A DNA stretch of 64,000 nucleotides, taken from contig NW_026622797.1 in the NCBI RefSeq assembly GCF_023065955.2, forward strand, positions 56,231,689 through 56,295,688, read 5' to 3'. The notes under the pieces are model-generated. The model was not told where the DNA came from. It worked only from the letters and a program-made list of their open reading frames with translations, and searched no databases. The translations under genes were made by a program, and so were the position numbers. This stretch comes from Ursus arctos (taxonomy: Eukaryota > Chordata > Mammalia > Carnivora > Ursidae). Shown here piece by piece: positions 38,780 to 53,010 of the stretch; the stretch's first letter is position 1, and every line of letters begins with the position of its first letter.

Positions 38780-39500
38780 CTGGGAGTCTGGCTGCATCAA
38801 GGAGAACACAGAAAGACATGCCAACTGCTGAAGACTATAGATGTCTCTTATATAGCACTCATTATGAGCACTGTAGAGACACATATGATGTAAAAATAGG
38901 AGACATAGTCAGATCCTATTCCTCAAAGAAATATTCAGTGATGTTTGGAGAAATAATGCATACATGAAATAAGCAAAGAAGAGTGTAATATTAATTCTAA
39001 ATAATATAAAGCACTGGAAAGTACACAAATATCTCAGAAATGGAGAGAAACATATTACAGACAAAAGGAACTGGGCTAACACAATCATGGGAGTAAGTTA
39101 ACTGACAGGGAATTTTGGGAAATGAGGATGGAACTGTGGGAGGAGACAAGATTACAGAAGGTCTTGAACATCAGGGTCGAAATTTGGGGTACTTTTTAAT
39201 GGTCAATAAGGATTCACTATAGACTTATAAGGAGGGAAACAGGAAAATGACAGATCATTACAACGAAGAGTGGGGTGCATTGTAGAGGAAGAAGGCTGTC
39301 AGCTGTAGGGATGGTTACATGGTTATTGCAACAGTCCTAGCAGGAGGAAATGAGATCCAGGATACAGGCAGAGAAAAGATGTATTAGCATCTTGTGAGAG
39401 CATTTCAACTGAAGAACAAGGGCAGTTAACTGGTGGGTATGAGAGTACCTTTGAAAAAAAGAGGGAAATATAAAGAGAACTTAGGAAGTTTGGATATGAT
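38780..39500 (-). mobile_element. LINE2 3' remnant
   Basis: In order, CACTCATTATGAGCACTGT, GGTCTTGAACATCAGGGTC and TTGCAACAGTCCTAGCAGG fit the reverse complement of the L2 3' half. It is heavily decayed. Confidence 0.55.
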
Positions 39501-40387
39501 ATATAGGCAGCAAGTATTCACTGAGGTTTTCAGCAAGGGAGTGATTAAAAAAAACTGATGAACTTCCATCACTGTCATTTTATGATTACCAGCTTTGCTT
39601 CATTATCAAGAGTCTTTAACCCAAGGTATTTTATTTTGAAATGCCTAGAGATCTGACATCCCTCATTGTTAATAAAAAGACAAGATTATGAATTCCTCCT
39701 GGCTTGATTTGCCACCATAAATCAAATTTAGAAATTACACAAAAGCTAAAAGTGTGTGGTGGTTTGTTCTGAACATTAATCTCACATTCTTATTGACTAC
39801 TTGGGAAGACAAAAAACTAGCATTGATAAGCTTATTCTATAGGTAGAAAGTACTAACTTAAAAATATAAGAGTTCCTTGATTATTCTAAAATTAAAATTC
39901 CCTTTTCAAATGGCATTGTAGGAATAGGAAATATTACTATGTGATCTAATTAAAATATATAATTATAAGGGGTGTAAAAGTATCCAGTGCATCAGTATTA
40001 AGTCTGTTGCTGGTGAAAAGTTTTCTGGCTTAAAAAAACACTTACCATTTAATTTATTAGGGAGATAAATAAACTAAAAGCTATTTTCCATGACGAAAAC
40101 AATTGAAAGCAAGGTTGAAATATAACGATAATAGAAAAAATCCTGAAAAATAAATGATATACCCTTTAAAATATATTTGCAGGAGATGAAAGCAAAAGTA
40201 AAGTTCACATGCAGGCCCTCACATAACTTATTTATACATCTGCATGTCAATACATTTTTCAAATCTTAACATTAAAAATTCTTCAATGGTACCTAATTTT
40301 GCAGAAATGTAATGATTTCTAGTAATACATTAAGCTGTATCAACATAACCAGCCAAACATTAATGCAAGTTACATCATTAAAGACTA

Positions 40388-40630
<243 letters not shown>

Positions 40631-42040
40631 CTATAAAATAGCATATGTACTTTGTAAATTGTCCATCAGGCATCTGGGAGAAAGTACTGCAAGAGAAAGT
40701 TAAGACTGCTAACACTTATTATTCACCTCTGCTGCATTATCTACTGTCGTTAAAGTAAAGGCTGCTTGTTTTAAGCATGATTCACCGCTCTGTGAAGTGT
40801 GTCCAGTGAAGTGTGACATTAAAGAACAAAATGATCCACTGCACTTCTACAGTCAGTATGGGAGCTTAATTCTCCATTCAAACTTTAATTCACCAAGATA
40901 AACCACATTTGATGGTACCTTGATAGCTGGCTAGAAACTCATTAATAGTGCATATCTTTTACTGTAATGGATCTATCTCATCCTCTCATTACAAAGATAA
41001 CATGTCATGTTATATAGACAAAGCTAAAAGACAGAGCAAAACCTGGGGATCCAAGGTAAATTAATAGGTAAAGGCAAACTTAAGAGCGGCATTGATTGGT
41101 TTTTCTCACGACCTCCGATAGGGCAAAATCATACCCAGAATTACCCTTGGAGTTTTTATAAATACACCTTTGAGCATTCAAAATACTCCAAGAACAGATT
41201 ACGGCACAATTCCATCTGAGCAACCCATTCCAATACTTCCACCTGTATGCTATTTAATATGTACTTTAATTTAACTAATACTCTCTGATAATTAGGCCAT
41301 ATACTCTCAGTGTTCACACATTTTATACCCCCCCTGAACACAGCCTATGAGAGGATACAGCACACCTCTGGGAGACCCACATGAGCACAGGATGCCACTG
41401 AATGCACACACTGAGTGGTTTATGTGCATCGGCACCACTGTCCTGCCACATAACGATGGTGAGCACTGAAGAATGGAGGCAAAAGATTCGAGCCAGTAGT
41501 TCTTTTCTCCAACCTCTCAAGCCTAGAAGTCATGGATAATAAACTTTGTTTTCCATATCCCTCTAGCCAATTACCCAATATGTTTACTCAAAGGAAAGGA
41601 AAACTATCAATTATCCGTTTATCTTTAAAAGAAAGCTTTGTATATAAATGAAATAATTTTAAAGTGACATTGATTTAGCAGGTAATATTACCCTGGTCTA
41701 CCTAAATATGCTAACAAAGGTGTAATCAGCATATCTTATCCAACTTAAATATTATGATCATTTTTATTTTTATTTTTTAATATTTCATCGCATTTACTCT
41801 TTTTGAACCTTTTTTCATTTCCATAGTTTTCTAAGTAACCTATTAAGATGTCTACCTCCCTCTAATTGGAGAAGCACAAAAGTAGAAATATTAGTAATTT
41901 CTGTACTTCATAAGAATAGGTAGGCCATTTTGATACTTGTATGTAAGTGCAAACCCAAGTATATTTTTTCAAAAATGCATTAACTATATCAGGGATTCCA
42001 TATAATGTTTTTTTAGTGATGTCTAAAAAAAAACTCTTGA

Positions 42041-42242
42041 GGCGCCTGGGTGGCTCAGTTGGTTAACATCTGCCTTCGGCTCAGGTCATGATCTCAGGGT
42101 CCTGGGATCAAGACCTGCAGTCAGGCTCCTTGCTCAGTGAGGAGTCTGCTTCTCCCTCTCCCTCTGCCCCTCCTCCCTGCTCATGCACACTCTCTCCCTC
42201 TCAAATAAATAAATATTTTTTAAAAAATTAAAAAATAAAATA
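42041..42242 (+). mobile_element. CAN-SINE
   Basis: GGCGCCTGGGTGGCTCAG head, TCATGATCTCAGGGTCCTGG, a CT-rich body and AAATAAATAAAT tail. The direct repeat is short and unclear. Confidence 0.93.
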
Positions 42243-43674
42243 AATCTCTTGCCATATTTTCTTATATTGAGTTAATTTTCCTCTTACCATTAAAAACTAT
42301 ATATTCCTGATGTTTGTGTCAATACAGGAAAAAGTCAGATAATACAGTGAGAAAAAAAGAAAAAAATACTGATTTCAGCATTCTCTCCAACGTAAATTAT
42401 TTATTGGTCAATTAAATTTCTTTACTTTAGCCTCTGACTACATGAAGTCATAAAGATGAGGTTTAATTATAATTTAGGGTCAATAATGATTGAGGGCCAG
42501 AGAGGTAACAGCCACGTGTGAAGAAAAAAGACCATAAGCCAGTAGTAAGAATTTCCAGGCAAAGGTATGCAGTTTCTAAATTTTACAAACTCTCAAGGCA
42601 GAATAGCAGGTAATAGCCACAATCCAGACCCTGCTCTTCTCATAGCTGTGTACCTGGGGGCTGCATGCTCCCAGAGCAGGTGATTTTTTCAAGTTCCTAC
42701 TAAGGCATCACTAGAGCTAATAGAGGCCTCATTAGGAACCTGGATGGGGAAGGACAGAGAGGATATTGTAAAACCTAGAATGCCTGCTGACCTGCTTAAA
42801 GTGTTTCAAATTCAAAATCATTAAAAAAACACTGTGTTGGCTAAACAAGACACATGTGCAGATCGGATTTTGCAGTGACTGCCACTTTTCTGCCCCTGGT
42901 CTATAATTAATACCTATTACTCATTTGTCCCCTTAGATTTTCTTTCTTCTTCTTCTTTTTTTTTTCACATTAGCTAAATAGCTAGATTTTTCCAGACGTG
43001 TAATTCTACCAGCCAAATTACTGGCAAACATCATTTGCCCACTTTCGTCTGCCTAATGACATCCTCAAGCTTGATCAATTAGTTTTTCAACTTTCTACCC
43101 AAATCACTAATATAAAATATTGCCAATTTCACTTACCATCATCCTCTATGATTACTTTTATAAAAAATAGTTTAGCTAAACGTCCACTCATCTAAATATA
43201 TTTATCTAGTTTCATTTTCTGTCAGTTGCTTTTCTAGTACTATTTGGATGGAGGGGTTCTGGTTCATAGTATATTAATCCATAATTTCCTATAATCATAA
43301 ATATTAAATATCCCCTTTTATAAGTCTAGGTTTCTGAACTGAATATTATACAGTTTCAGAAATTTCAGTGACATAAAATTTTAAATAAAAAAAATTTGTG
43401 TGATCCTTAGATTTTAAGGCTACAGAAAATGTATAATTCAAAACTTTTAATTATTGAGGGAATTGTCACCAGTGGATCTTTTGGCTTGTTTTGTTTTAAT
43501 CACAAGAGCCATAAGCTAAATCAAGATGATCTTTTTTTCTTTTAACCTATTTTCAGAACCATAATTTTTTCATTATATGATTTAACCAAATTTTTACAGT
43601 ACTTTTTTTCAGCTCTAAAATGGAATAAAGATATCTAAGCACTCGACTTTATAGAGTTGTTTTAAGTAGAGTGA

Positions 43675-45148
43675 TAATTCTCAACAAAGTGGTATAAATG
43701 GAATGTATCTCAATAGAAAAAAGGGTCATATATGACAAGCTTACAGCTAACATTATACTAAATGCTGAAAAGCTAAAAGCCTTTCCTCTAAGATGAGGAA
43801 CAAAACAAGGATGCCCATTCTTGCCACTTCTATTCAACACAGTATTAGAAGTCCTCATCATGGCAATTAGGTAAGAAAAAAAAATATGAATTGGAAAAGA
43901 AAAAGTAAAAACTCTCACTATTTGCAAATGACAGGTTATTATATACAGAAGACTCCACCAGAAAACTGTTAAACTAATAAATTTAGTAAAGTTTCAGGAT
44001 ACAAAATCAATATACAAAAATGTGTTATGTTTCTATACACTAATAACAAACTACCAGAGAGAGAAATTTTTAAAAATCCCATCTACAATTGCATAGAAAA
44101 GAATAAAATAACTAGGAAGAATTTTAACTATGGAGGTGAAAGATCTGTACATTGAAAACTATAAGACATAGCACAAAAACAGACACATAGATCAATGGAA
44201 TAGAATAGAGAGCCCAGAAATAAACCAATGCTTATATGGTCAATTAATCTATGACAAAGAAGGCAAGAACACACAATGAGGAAAAGACAGTCTCTTTAAT
44301 AAATGGTGCTGGGAAAAACTGGGCAGCTACATGTCAAAGAATGAAACTGGACCACTTCCTAAAACTATACACAAAAATAAACTCAAAATGGATTAAAGAC
44401 CTTTATGTGAGACGTGAGCAATTTCTGACATCAGCTGTAGCAATATTTTTCTAGATACCTCTCCTAAGGTAAAGGACACAAAAGAAAAAAATAATGGGAC
44501 TACATCATAATAAAAAGTTTTTGCATAGTGAAGAAAACCATCAGCAAAATAAAAAATAAACCTACTGAATTGGAGAAGATATTTGCAAGTGATATATTCA
44601 ATAAGGGATTAATATCTAAAATGAATAAAGAAACGTATACAACTCAACACCAAAAAAACCCCAAACAATCCAATTTAAAAATGGGCAGAAGACATGAACA
44701 GATATTTCTCCAGAGAAGACATAGAGATGGCCAACAGACACATGATGACATGCTCAACAGCACTCATCATCAGGGAAATGAAAATCATGGCCTCAATGAG
44801 ATATCACCTTACACCTGTCAGAATGGCTAAAATAAAAAGATAAAAAGAAGTAACAGGTGTTGGCAAGGATGTGGAGGAAAGGGAACTCTTATGCACTGTT
44901 GGTAGGAATGTAAGTTGGTACAGCCATGGTGGAAAACAATATGGAGGTTCCTCAAAAAATTAAAAATAGAAATACCATATGATGCAATAATTCCACTACT
45001 TGGTATTTACCCAAAGAAAATGAAAACACTAATTCAAATGTTTATTACAGCATTATTTACAACAACTAAAATATGAAAAAACCTAAGTGTCCAAAAATAA
45101 GATGAATGGATAAGGAAGTGTGATAGGTAGGTAGATAGATAGATAGAT

Positions 45149-45198
<50 letters not shown>

Positions 45199-45690
45199 CA
45201 CAATATTACATAGCCATGAAAAAAGATATCTTGCCATTTGCAACAACATGGATGGACCTAGAGGGTATTATGGTAAGTGAAATAAGTTAGACTGAAAAAG
45301 ACAAATACCATATGATTTCACTCACATGCGGAATCTTAAAAACAAAAATAAAAGAATAAAGAAACAAAAAGCAGTATCAGACCTATAAATATAGAGAGCA
45401 AACTGATGGTTGCCAGAGGGAGGTGGGGTAGGGGGTAGCAAAATGGGTGAAGGGGACTGGAAGATACAGGTTTCCAGTTATAGAATGAATAAGTCATAGG
45501 TATAAAAGGCACAGCATAGAGAATATAATCAATGATTGTAATAGTGTTATATGATGACAGATGGTAGCTACACTTGTGGTGAGCATAGCGTAATGCATAC
45601 AGAACTTGAATCACTATGTTGTACACCTGAAACTAATGTAACATTGTGCATCAAGTATACTCAACCCCTCCCCCCCACAAACAAAAAAAA
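43675..45690 (+). mobile_element. L1 fragment: 3' part of ORF2 and 3' UTR
   Basis: The segment begins within the reverse transcriptase region of L1 ORF2 (blocks such as GGATGCCCATTCTTGCCAC and TTCTATTCAACACAGTATTA) and continues through the C-terminal region to the 3' end near CACCTGAAACTAATGTAAC and an A-rich tail. Open stretches of 60-100 codons remain, but frameshifts and stops break ORF2 into pieces, so it is not active. It is 5'-truncated and antisense to GRIK2. Confidence 0.9.
45123..45199. repeat. (TAGA)n microsatellite
   Basis: TAGG and TAGA units, nearly pure for about 16 copies, inside the L1 3' region. Confidence 0.96.
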
Positions 45691-45694
45691 CCCT

Positions 45695-45880
45695 ACAAGG
45701 CATTAATGAAATTGAAGAAAACACAAATAAATGGAAGGATATTCCATGATCATGGATTAGAAGAATCAATATTGTTAAAATGTCCCTACTACTCAAAGTT
45801 ATTTACAGATTTAATGCAATCCTTATCATAATTCCAATGACATTTTGCAAAGAATAGAAAAAATAACCCTAAAACAACCC

Positions 45881-45913
<33 letters not shown>

Positions 45914-47035
45914 CTCAAATAGTCGAAACAATCTTGAGAAAAAAGAACAAAGCTGGAGGCATCACACTCCCTGAATTCAAACTATACTACAAAGCTATAG
46001 TAATTAAAACAGTATGGTATCGGCATAAAAACAGACAAATGGATCAATGGAACAGAGTAGGGAGTCCAGAAATAAGTCCACATATATATTGCCATTTAAT
46101 TTATGACAAAGGAGCCAAGACTATGCAATGGGGAAAGTACAGTCTCTTCAATAAGAACCAGACAGCCACATGCAAAAGAATGAAACTGAATCACTATCTT
46201 ACTCCATACACACAAATTAACTAAAAATGGATTAAAAACATGAATGTGACATCTGAAAACCTAAAACTCCAAGAAGAAAATAAAGTCAGTAAGATCCTTG
46301 ACATAGGTCTTGGTGATGATTTTTTTAATCTGATGCCAAAAGCAAAAGCAACACAAGTAAAATTAATAAATGGGACTACATCATACTAAGAAACTTCTGC
46401 ACAGCCAAGAAAACCATCAATAAAATTAAAAGGCAACCTACTAACTGAGAGAAAATATTTTGAAATCATACATCTGATAAGGGGTTAATATCCAAAATAT
46501 ATGAAGAACTCATACAACTCAACAGCAGAAGAAGCCCTCCAAACAATCCAGATAAAAATGGGCAGAAAATCTGAATAGTCATTTTTCCAAAGAAGATATA
46601 GAAATGCCAACAGGTATATGAGAGTATTCTCAACATCATTCATCACCAGCAATATGCAAGTCACAACCACAGTGAGATACCTCACAGCTGTTAGATAGAC
46701 TATTATCAAAAAGATGAGAAATTACAAGTATTGGCAAGGATATGGAGAAAAGGAAAGCCTTGTACACTGTTGGTGGGAATGTAAATTGGTACAACAACTA
46801 TGGAAAACAGTATGGAGATTCCTCAAAAAATTAAAAATAGAACTACCCAGGATCCAGCAATTCCACTTCTGGTTTTTACCCAAAAACAAAAACAAAACAA
46901 TAATCACTAACTTGAGAAGATATATATGCCCTCATGTTCACTGCAGCATTATTTATAATACTCAAGAGATGAAAACAGTCTAAGTGTCCATCAATGTATG
47001 ACTAGATAAAGTAATTGTGGAATATATCTTTCTTG
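45695..47035 (+). mobile_element. Second L1 ORF2 fragment, same orientation
   Basis: It starts mid-ORF2 (GGCATTAATGAAATTGAAG) and repeats parts already present in the previous fragment, for example a block with GGATCAATGGAACAGAGTAG and another with GGGCAGAAAATCTGAATAG. It therefore is a separate copy. It has many stops, an internal AC expansion and no clear 3' UTR, ending near TATGACTAGATAAAG. Confidence 0.88.
45882..45911. repeat. (AC)n microsatellite
   Basis: About 14 AC units within the second L1 fragment. Confidence 0.96.
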
Positions 47036-49860
47036 AGCAAAGAGCCTAAGTGATACTTTTCTAAAGAAGGTCTGCATGGTGACCACAAGAAACCTCTCTG
47101 TATATTATGTTTAAAACAGTCTAAGCACAGTGTGGAGTCCCCATCATAAGTGTTCAAAAAAATATTCCTAATAAATAGTTGCCTCCAATCATATGACACA
47201 TTAAGTTCAGTTTGCTTTGAAGGATTTTTACCATTCCTTTTAGAAGAGGGGACATCCCTGATAGTACTATTGGAAAGTATTGAGAAATGGAAAGCACGAG
47301 GAAGGTATAGGTATTAAATGCTAACTCATATTTGGGAGCTGAGTATTCTCTCCAATTGATGGAATGTAAACTGGCAGAACGTAAATTTTTCTATTAACTA
47401 GTACACCCATTCTTTCTAGATAATTTATAAAGTCAGGTTTCAAACCTATATGGTGTGATATATAACAGTAAAAATGGAACTTTTTCAACACAGTGGTTGT
47501 TTTGCTAAGTGTTGCAGGCAAATTAGAAACTTTTTTTTCTCTTCACTGACCTCCCCCCACTTCCAATGTTGAATTTTTTAAATGAAAAGTAGAGATAGTT
47601 ATTTGTATTACTCTCCAATAAAAGTACTGTCTAATAATAATTGATAGTTGTTTTTTTCCATTGGATCACATATTAACAGATAACTTTAGAAGGAATTTAC
47701 ACCTGATGCCCCCAAAATAAACATGAACCATTTCACAGCAATGCCTACCTGTTGTCTGATAGGAAGAATTCATACTAAAGAACAATTATCCGGGAACTGA
47801 GCTACCTTTGTATGTAAGTAATTTGGCCGGTGAGGACCATGCAGAGAATTCCTCAGTTAATTACTTTCCTGAAACTAGCTACCCACCAATTTCCGCAGGG
47901 AGTGGAATTTCACCATTTGAGAACTACGGCGTTAATATGAGGACAATAAATCAACATGTATATGGTCATCTAACAGAAAAGGATGACTAATCCAAACATA
48001 CATTTTATTTTTATTTTTGTCTAGGGTAAAGTCAACACTAAATATTAAGAAAGAGTTAGAGACAGGTGGTAGTTTTGATTTTTTAAATAAAATTTGAATC
48101 ATTGAATTAACTGTTTTCAAATGTAACAATGTGGTAACATTCAGTTAATTAAGGGCCATTTTTCCAAGATTAAAAATGTAGTTTAGGTATTACTTTAAAA
48201 TCAAAGCAATGCTTTAAAAATTATGTTTAGTATACATGTTTAATTCAAATTCAGTAGTTGAAAGAAAAAAAGTCAATATTTGGAATTCTCTGATGAGCCA
48301 AAATAGGAAACTGTATGCTCTCAAATTTAATTTCCAAACATAAATATAATCTGTAAAGAGTTTTCTTAAATATTTCATCATTGTGAAGGTTAAAAGTTAT
48401 CAAGCAAAATCACAACTGTAAACCTACTGACACACAACCTAAAAATTTCAGCACACTTGTGAGACAGGACATACTATGAATTCTATGTAAGAGTTAGAGA
48501 AATTAAATGATTAACATCTCCAAAGGAAAACAGTAGGTTCAGATCTGGACTAGGATGCATTTTTGCTTTTTAAGAAACAAACAACACATTTCTGACTGGT
48601 AAACATCACCATTAGCATTGCTTGCCTACAGAGAAGCAAAAGAAATCTCAGTTCCTGGGAAATTTGGGGGTCATTGTTGTCATGGGGACCAGAATACATG
48701 TATCAAATGGCATCAAAGAGAGAAAGATTAAAAACTGCTACGCATCAGGTATCTAGAAATCTATCAAAGAAATAGTTCTCACCTATCTAGTGTGGATTTT
48801 CACACTTAGATAAATTTTGAAGACTGTAAATTCCATTCAGACACCTTTCTCCCAGGGAGTTAATGAGTATAGGATTCTACAGGCTAGAGAAAGGTCAATA
48901 GTAAAGACTTCTATAGAAATTACCACTTGTTCTAAAAATATGTATGTTCTACAAAAAAGTTTTTCAAAAAACAATTTAAAACATGTTCTGATCCTGGGAC
49001 ATCTATGCTTGTAAACTCAGGCAGGCAGGGTTTCACTACTAATTCTCACCCTCTCCATACATTGTAAAAATATTTGAGTTTTCAGTAAGAAGCCTATGGA
49101 TTACTGATACCAGTTTCTACTTGTGGGTCCAAATATTTGTAAGTAGTAAATATTCAGAAAAACAATGATGTCAAAAGTTGAAATGAAGCTTCACTTGAAA
49201 GTAAAATATGACAAAGTTACACTTTATAAAAACTTGTAAATACTAATTATCTTCCTTTATATTATATATATAAATTCTTAATTTTGTAGAAATTGGCAAA
49301 TATATAGAAGCCATAAAATGGCTTCTTGTAGCCACTTTTCTTTTTCAAAACTTCCCCCAAGGATATATAAGTTAGAAGCTGATTTTATTATAAAAACATG
49401 TCAAGGCCAACGTCGTGTTATTGTTCACAGTCCTAAACACTTGCAGGCTCCTTAGTACCATCTCTGGCCAGAGAAATGTACTGATTTTATCCTTACATGT
49501 TTTTTTTCAAAATTAATATAATATTAACACACAAAGCCAATTTTCATAAGGATTAGACACTTTCTAGCGAGAAGACAGAGAATTCTATTCACCACATTCA
49601 AAAAACTATCAGCAAAATAACCCAAACAAATAGCTAACTATGATGCTAGAGAAAAGGTAGGAGAGGCACACAAGAATGGCTTTAGTTTAATACCTCTACT
49701 TAGAAGTTAATACTCCTAGTACAATAAAAATTCATTTGAACAAAGACTTTTGTTGTTGTTTTTGTTTGTTTGTGTTTGGAAAGCACATGATATCTACATA
49801 GTGGTTGCAAAACACATTTGGTAAGAAAACTCAATCCTGTGGTAGGAATAAGTGATTTTA

Positions 49861-49925
49861 CTATCATTTTATTTATTGTTAATTCAGGTATAATTAATAT
49901 ACAGTGTTATATTAGTTTCAGATGT
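49861..49925 (-). mobile_element. Ultra-short L1 3' end, about 65 bp
   Basis: The plus strand shows GTATAATTAATATACAGTG and TATATTAGTTTCAGATGT, the reverse complement of the end of the carnivore L1 3' UTR seen near 45620. It is flanked by exact 13-bp repeats ATAAGTGATTTTA at 49848-49860 and 49926-49938. Confidence 0.8.
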
Positions 49926-50479
49926 ATAAGTGATTTTATTACTGCATTATAGTTTCTCCAAAAAAATATTTTTTAAGTATAAGTGGTTATTTTCCCGAAA
50001 ACAACCTCTAGATAACTCACCTTGCAATGGAAATACAGCATCATCACGGACTGTCATCAACTCCATTCAAACCTCTCTTATGTAAAAGCTTCCAACTGTT
50101 TTTGCTCTACACAGAATCCTCATGAATTCTCAATATTTCTTAACATCTTATGCCATTTAATCAAGCTTAGTTCCAACTGAAGCTGGTCTTTCCTAAGCAC
50201 ATAGCTAAGCTTCAGAGGACTAGGTAAGTAAGGTTAAACCATTTCCAGTGGTAAATCATATCCTGGTTACACATTCAAAGAAAAAAAAATAAAACTAAAA
50301 AACTTCATTTTATTGTCAGTTATGATGACATTCTTACTTTTCTCATGTCAATTTTCCTGACCTTACTATTTGTGCTATTTCTTCCTCTCCTTCCAAGTGA
50401 CTTCCATAATTCTATTGACAGATTGAGTATACAAATAGACAACAGTCTGACCACGTATGAAATAGAACTCGACCCAGAG

Positions 50480-50770
50480 CCTCTGGAGCAAACCATCTGG
50501 GAGCCAAACCACAACCTCTGCGGCCATCTGCCCAAAATGGTCAAGATCTGTTCAATAACACCCAGCTTCCCTATTTTTTGCCAGCGGTCCACGTTTCCTC
50601 CTGCCAACAATCTCCACTCAGAGCGCATCTGAGGCCTTTCCTTTTTTCCACTGTAAAGCTTTCCCACTGACCCGCCCGCCTTCGCATCTCTGCCAAACGC
50701 AAGTGCTACAGCAAGCTCTGAATAACAACGTGCGTGTTCTCGTTTAAGCGATCTTCGTTTATTTTTTTCA
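50480..50770 (+). mobile_element. LTR-like remnant (endogenous retrovirus type)
   Basis: This stretch is richer in GC than its surroundings. It shows an LTR-like order: AACCACAACCTCTGCGGCC, CCCAAAATGGTCAAGATCTG, then a pyrimidine-rich part and GCTCTGAATAAC, which looks like a decayed AATAAA signal, followed by a GTTTAAGCGATC segment. No gag, pol or env sequence is nearby, so at most a solitary LTR. The minus strand is open for about 160 codons, probably by composition alone. Confidence 0.45.
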
Positions 50771-51119
50771 TACCATAAACGTATATGGTGAGAAAAGGGA
50801 ACTTTCACAAATAGAAGAATTATGCTTCCTCTTTGATGCAGAATGGGGTGTCAGGATTACACTGCACTTGGAGGGTGCATTGTGCAGCCTCGCAGCCTCA
50901 GACTTCAGTGTTGCCTTCTCGGGCACACTAAAATCCTGGAGCCCTTGAAGCCTGGACTCACAACCCCAGCCCACTGACTGACTACTGGATTTCTCTGTTC
51001 CTACTGTGTAGGTAGGGGGCAAACTGGGAAAAGTTTAAAAAAAAAAAAAATGCTGTTCCATAGGAAAATAAATTTGCACCAGACACTTGAATAAGCATTC
51101 TACAGGAAGTATTTCTTAT

Positions 51120-51800
51120 GATTCTTACAGTGACCCTTCCTTCATTTGATAGTCAATGAATATTTCTTGAGGATCTACTTTGTGCCAGAGACTTTTCTAG
51201 GCCTCGAATATGTAAATAGTGGGACTGGGAGCATACATAATTACACATGGTGATAAGTGCCAGGAAGGAAAAGCACAGGGCTCTGTGAGAAAGTTAAATT
51301 TGGTCAGGCTTATGGGACGCCTATCTAAGAAGAAAGATCTAATCTGTGACCCCCCCCCCCCCCAAGATGAGTAAGAGTTAGCCAGGCAACGGGCTAAGGG
51401 TGGGTTTTCCAGGCTGGGAAAGCTCTACTGCCAAAGTAATAGAGAAAGCTTTGTGTCTTGAAAAAATGAACAAAAGCCAGTGTAATTAAAGCATAGAAAG
51501 TATCTGAGATGGTAGTGAGAGCTGAGGGGGAAGGTAGGCAATAATCATATTTGTAAATATGGATTTTAATCAAAATACAGTGGGAATAAGTGAAAGGATT
51601 TAAACAGAGCAATAACATGGATCGATTTGCTTTAAAAGACACTGGTCTGGCTGCTGTCGTCTGGGGACTATATTGTAAGGGGGAATTAGAACAGAGAGAT
51701 TTGGTGGGGTTCCAATACAGATGTCCTGGTGAAAGGTACCCTGGCTATGATTGCAACAATGGATGTGGAGAGAAATAGATGGATTCTAAACATATTTTGG
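51120..51800 (-). mobile_element. LINE2 3' remnant
   Basis: Reverse-complement L2 order: CTACTTTGTGCCAGAGACTT, GGTGATAAGTGCCAGGAAGG, GCATAGAAAGTATCTGAGAT, a TTTAAACAGAGCAATAACAT block and TGGTCTGGCTGCTGTCG. Confidence 0.7.
51350..51363. repeat. (C)14 homopolymer
   Basis: An uninterrupted run of 14 C inside a LINE2 remnant. Confidence 0.95.
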
Positions 51801-52879
51801 AAGTAGAATAAACAATATGATCTTTGAACTGAACAGAAGAATTCTGTTGGGAAAACCACTTATTCTTACTTTCCTTTTCCTAGTCTTGAGTACTAAACAC
51901 CAGGATCTTAAAGAAAACAAACTGTCCTATTGCCTGAGGTAGAAAAAGTCTGGAATGGCACCTACGGTTTCCTCCCACCCCGTTATTCCTCCTCCCCTGT
52001 TCCAAAGAAGGCACTGCCACGGCCTGGAGAGCTTGTTTGGACAAATGTGACTGGCTGTGTCTGCAGTATTAGTGAGCCTTCTTGGACAACGGCTAAGTGG
52101 GCTGGGTTCCAACCAAGGTTCCTGTCAAGGTGGAAGGGAAAGACTCAATTTGATCTCTGGGTGCTAAGTGGAAAAGATGTGTTCATAGTCTCATTACAAC
52201 CCCAAACTCAGTTCCCCGAATATATAAACAAGTCATCTTTCTTTTTAGCACTCATTACTGCATAATCATATATTGTACTTGTGTGTGTCCATTTATTATC
52301 AGCAGGTTTTCTTCATATATAACCTTCATAAGAGAATATAACCTTCATAAGGGCACAAAAGAGAGGTTCACTCTATATTTGTTAGAGGATCAAATGAATA
52401 AATGAAGTGTGCTGGACATAGATGACCAAGATAAACCTAGGAAAAGGCAGTAGACACAAAGAGAAGTAATGGATAAAACTAGCATTTTACACATTTTTTG
52501 TTCATTTTCCTCACCCAGTCATGATAAAATAGAATGGAGGATAATTAAATTCTTAGTCTTGACACCTATAAAGATTGTATTTCCAGGTTCTCTTAGAGGC
52601 CATGATATTCTCACTTTTGCCTGTCTCAGAGGGAAGTCCTTTGCACTCTTCATTTATTGAGGAATTTGGCACAGAGAACTTGGGTGGAAAGGTGAAGTTC
52701 ACACACTTGCGACAGAATTGGAATTGTAATTTAAGCCTCTTGGATAGCTATCTGTTGAACCTTCCAAACTGTGAACTCTATCAAGGTAGGAATCCTGTCT
52801 TAATATCTACGGATTGGTAACTATATTTTTGAGGACAAAGTAAAAGTAAAGTTGGCAAGACTCATTAGTCTTCATGAAT

Positions 52880-53010
52880 TAGATACTGCTATCACCCCCT
52901 GATGTGTTTTAGAGAGGTTAAGAAAGTTGTCCATAAATAGTAAATGGCAGAGCAAGAATTTGAGCCCAATTCTGCCTGAATACATACCTGGACCTCTTAA
53001 CCATTCCACT
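52880..53010 (-). mobile_element. MIR remnant
   Basis: Reverse-complement MIR: AGAGAGGTTAAGAAAGTTGT, AATGGCAGAGCAAGAATTTG and CTCTTAACCATTCCAC. Confidence 0.8.

Noticed and set aside
45123..45199. Regular short repeats as a possible CRISPR-like array
   Set aside because: Pure tetranucleotide microsatellite with no spacers, in a vertebrate intron.
44528..46224. Open frames of up to 100 codons
   Set aside because: They are pieces of degenerate L1 ORF2, broken by stops and frameshifts.
50320..50808. Open frame of 162 codons on the minus strand
   Set aside because: No domain, signal peptide or splice context that I recognise; it overlaps an LTR-like remnant and locally higher GC, which makes long chance frames likely.
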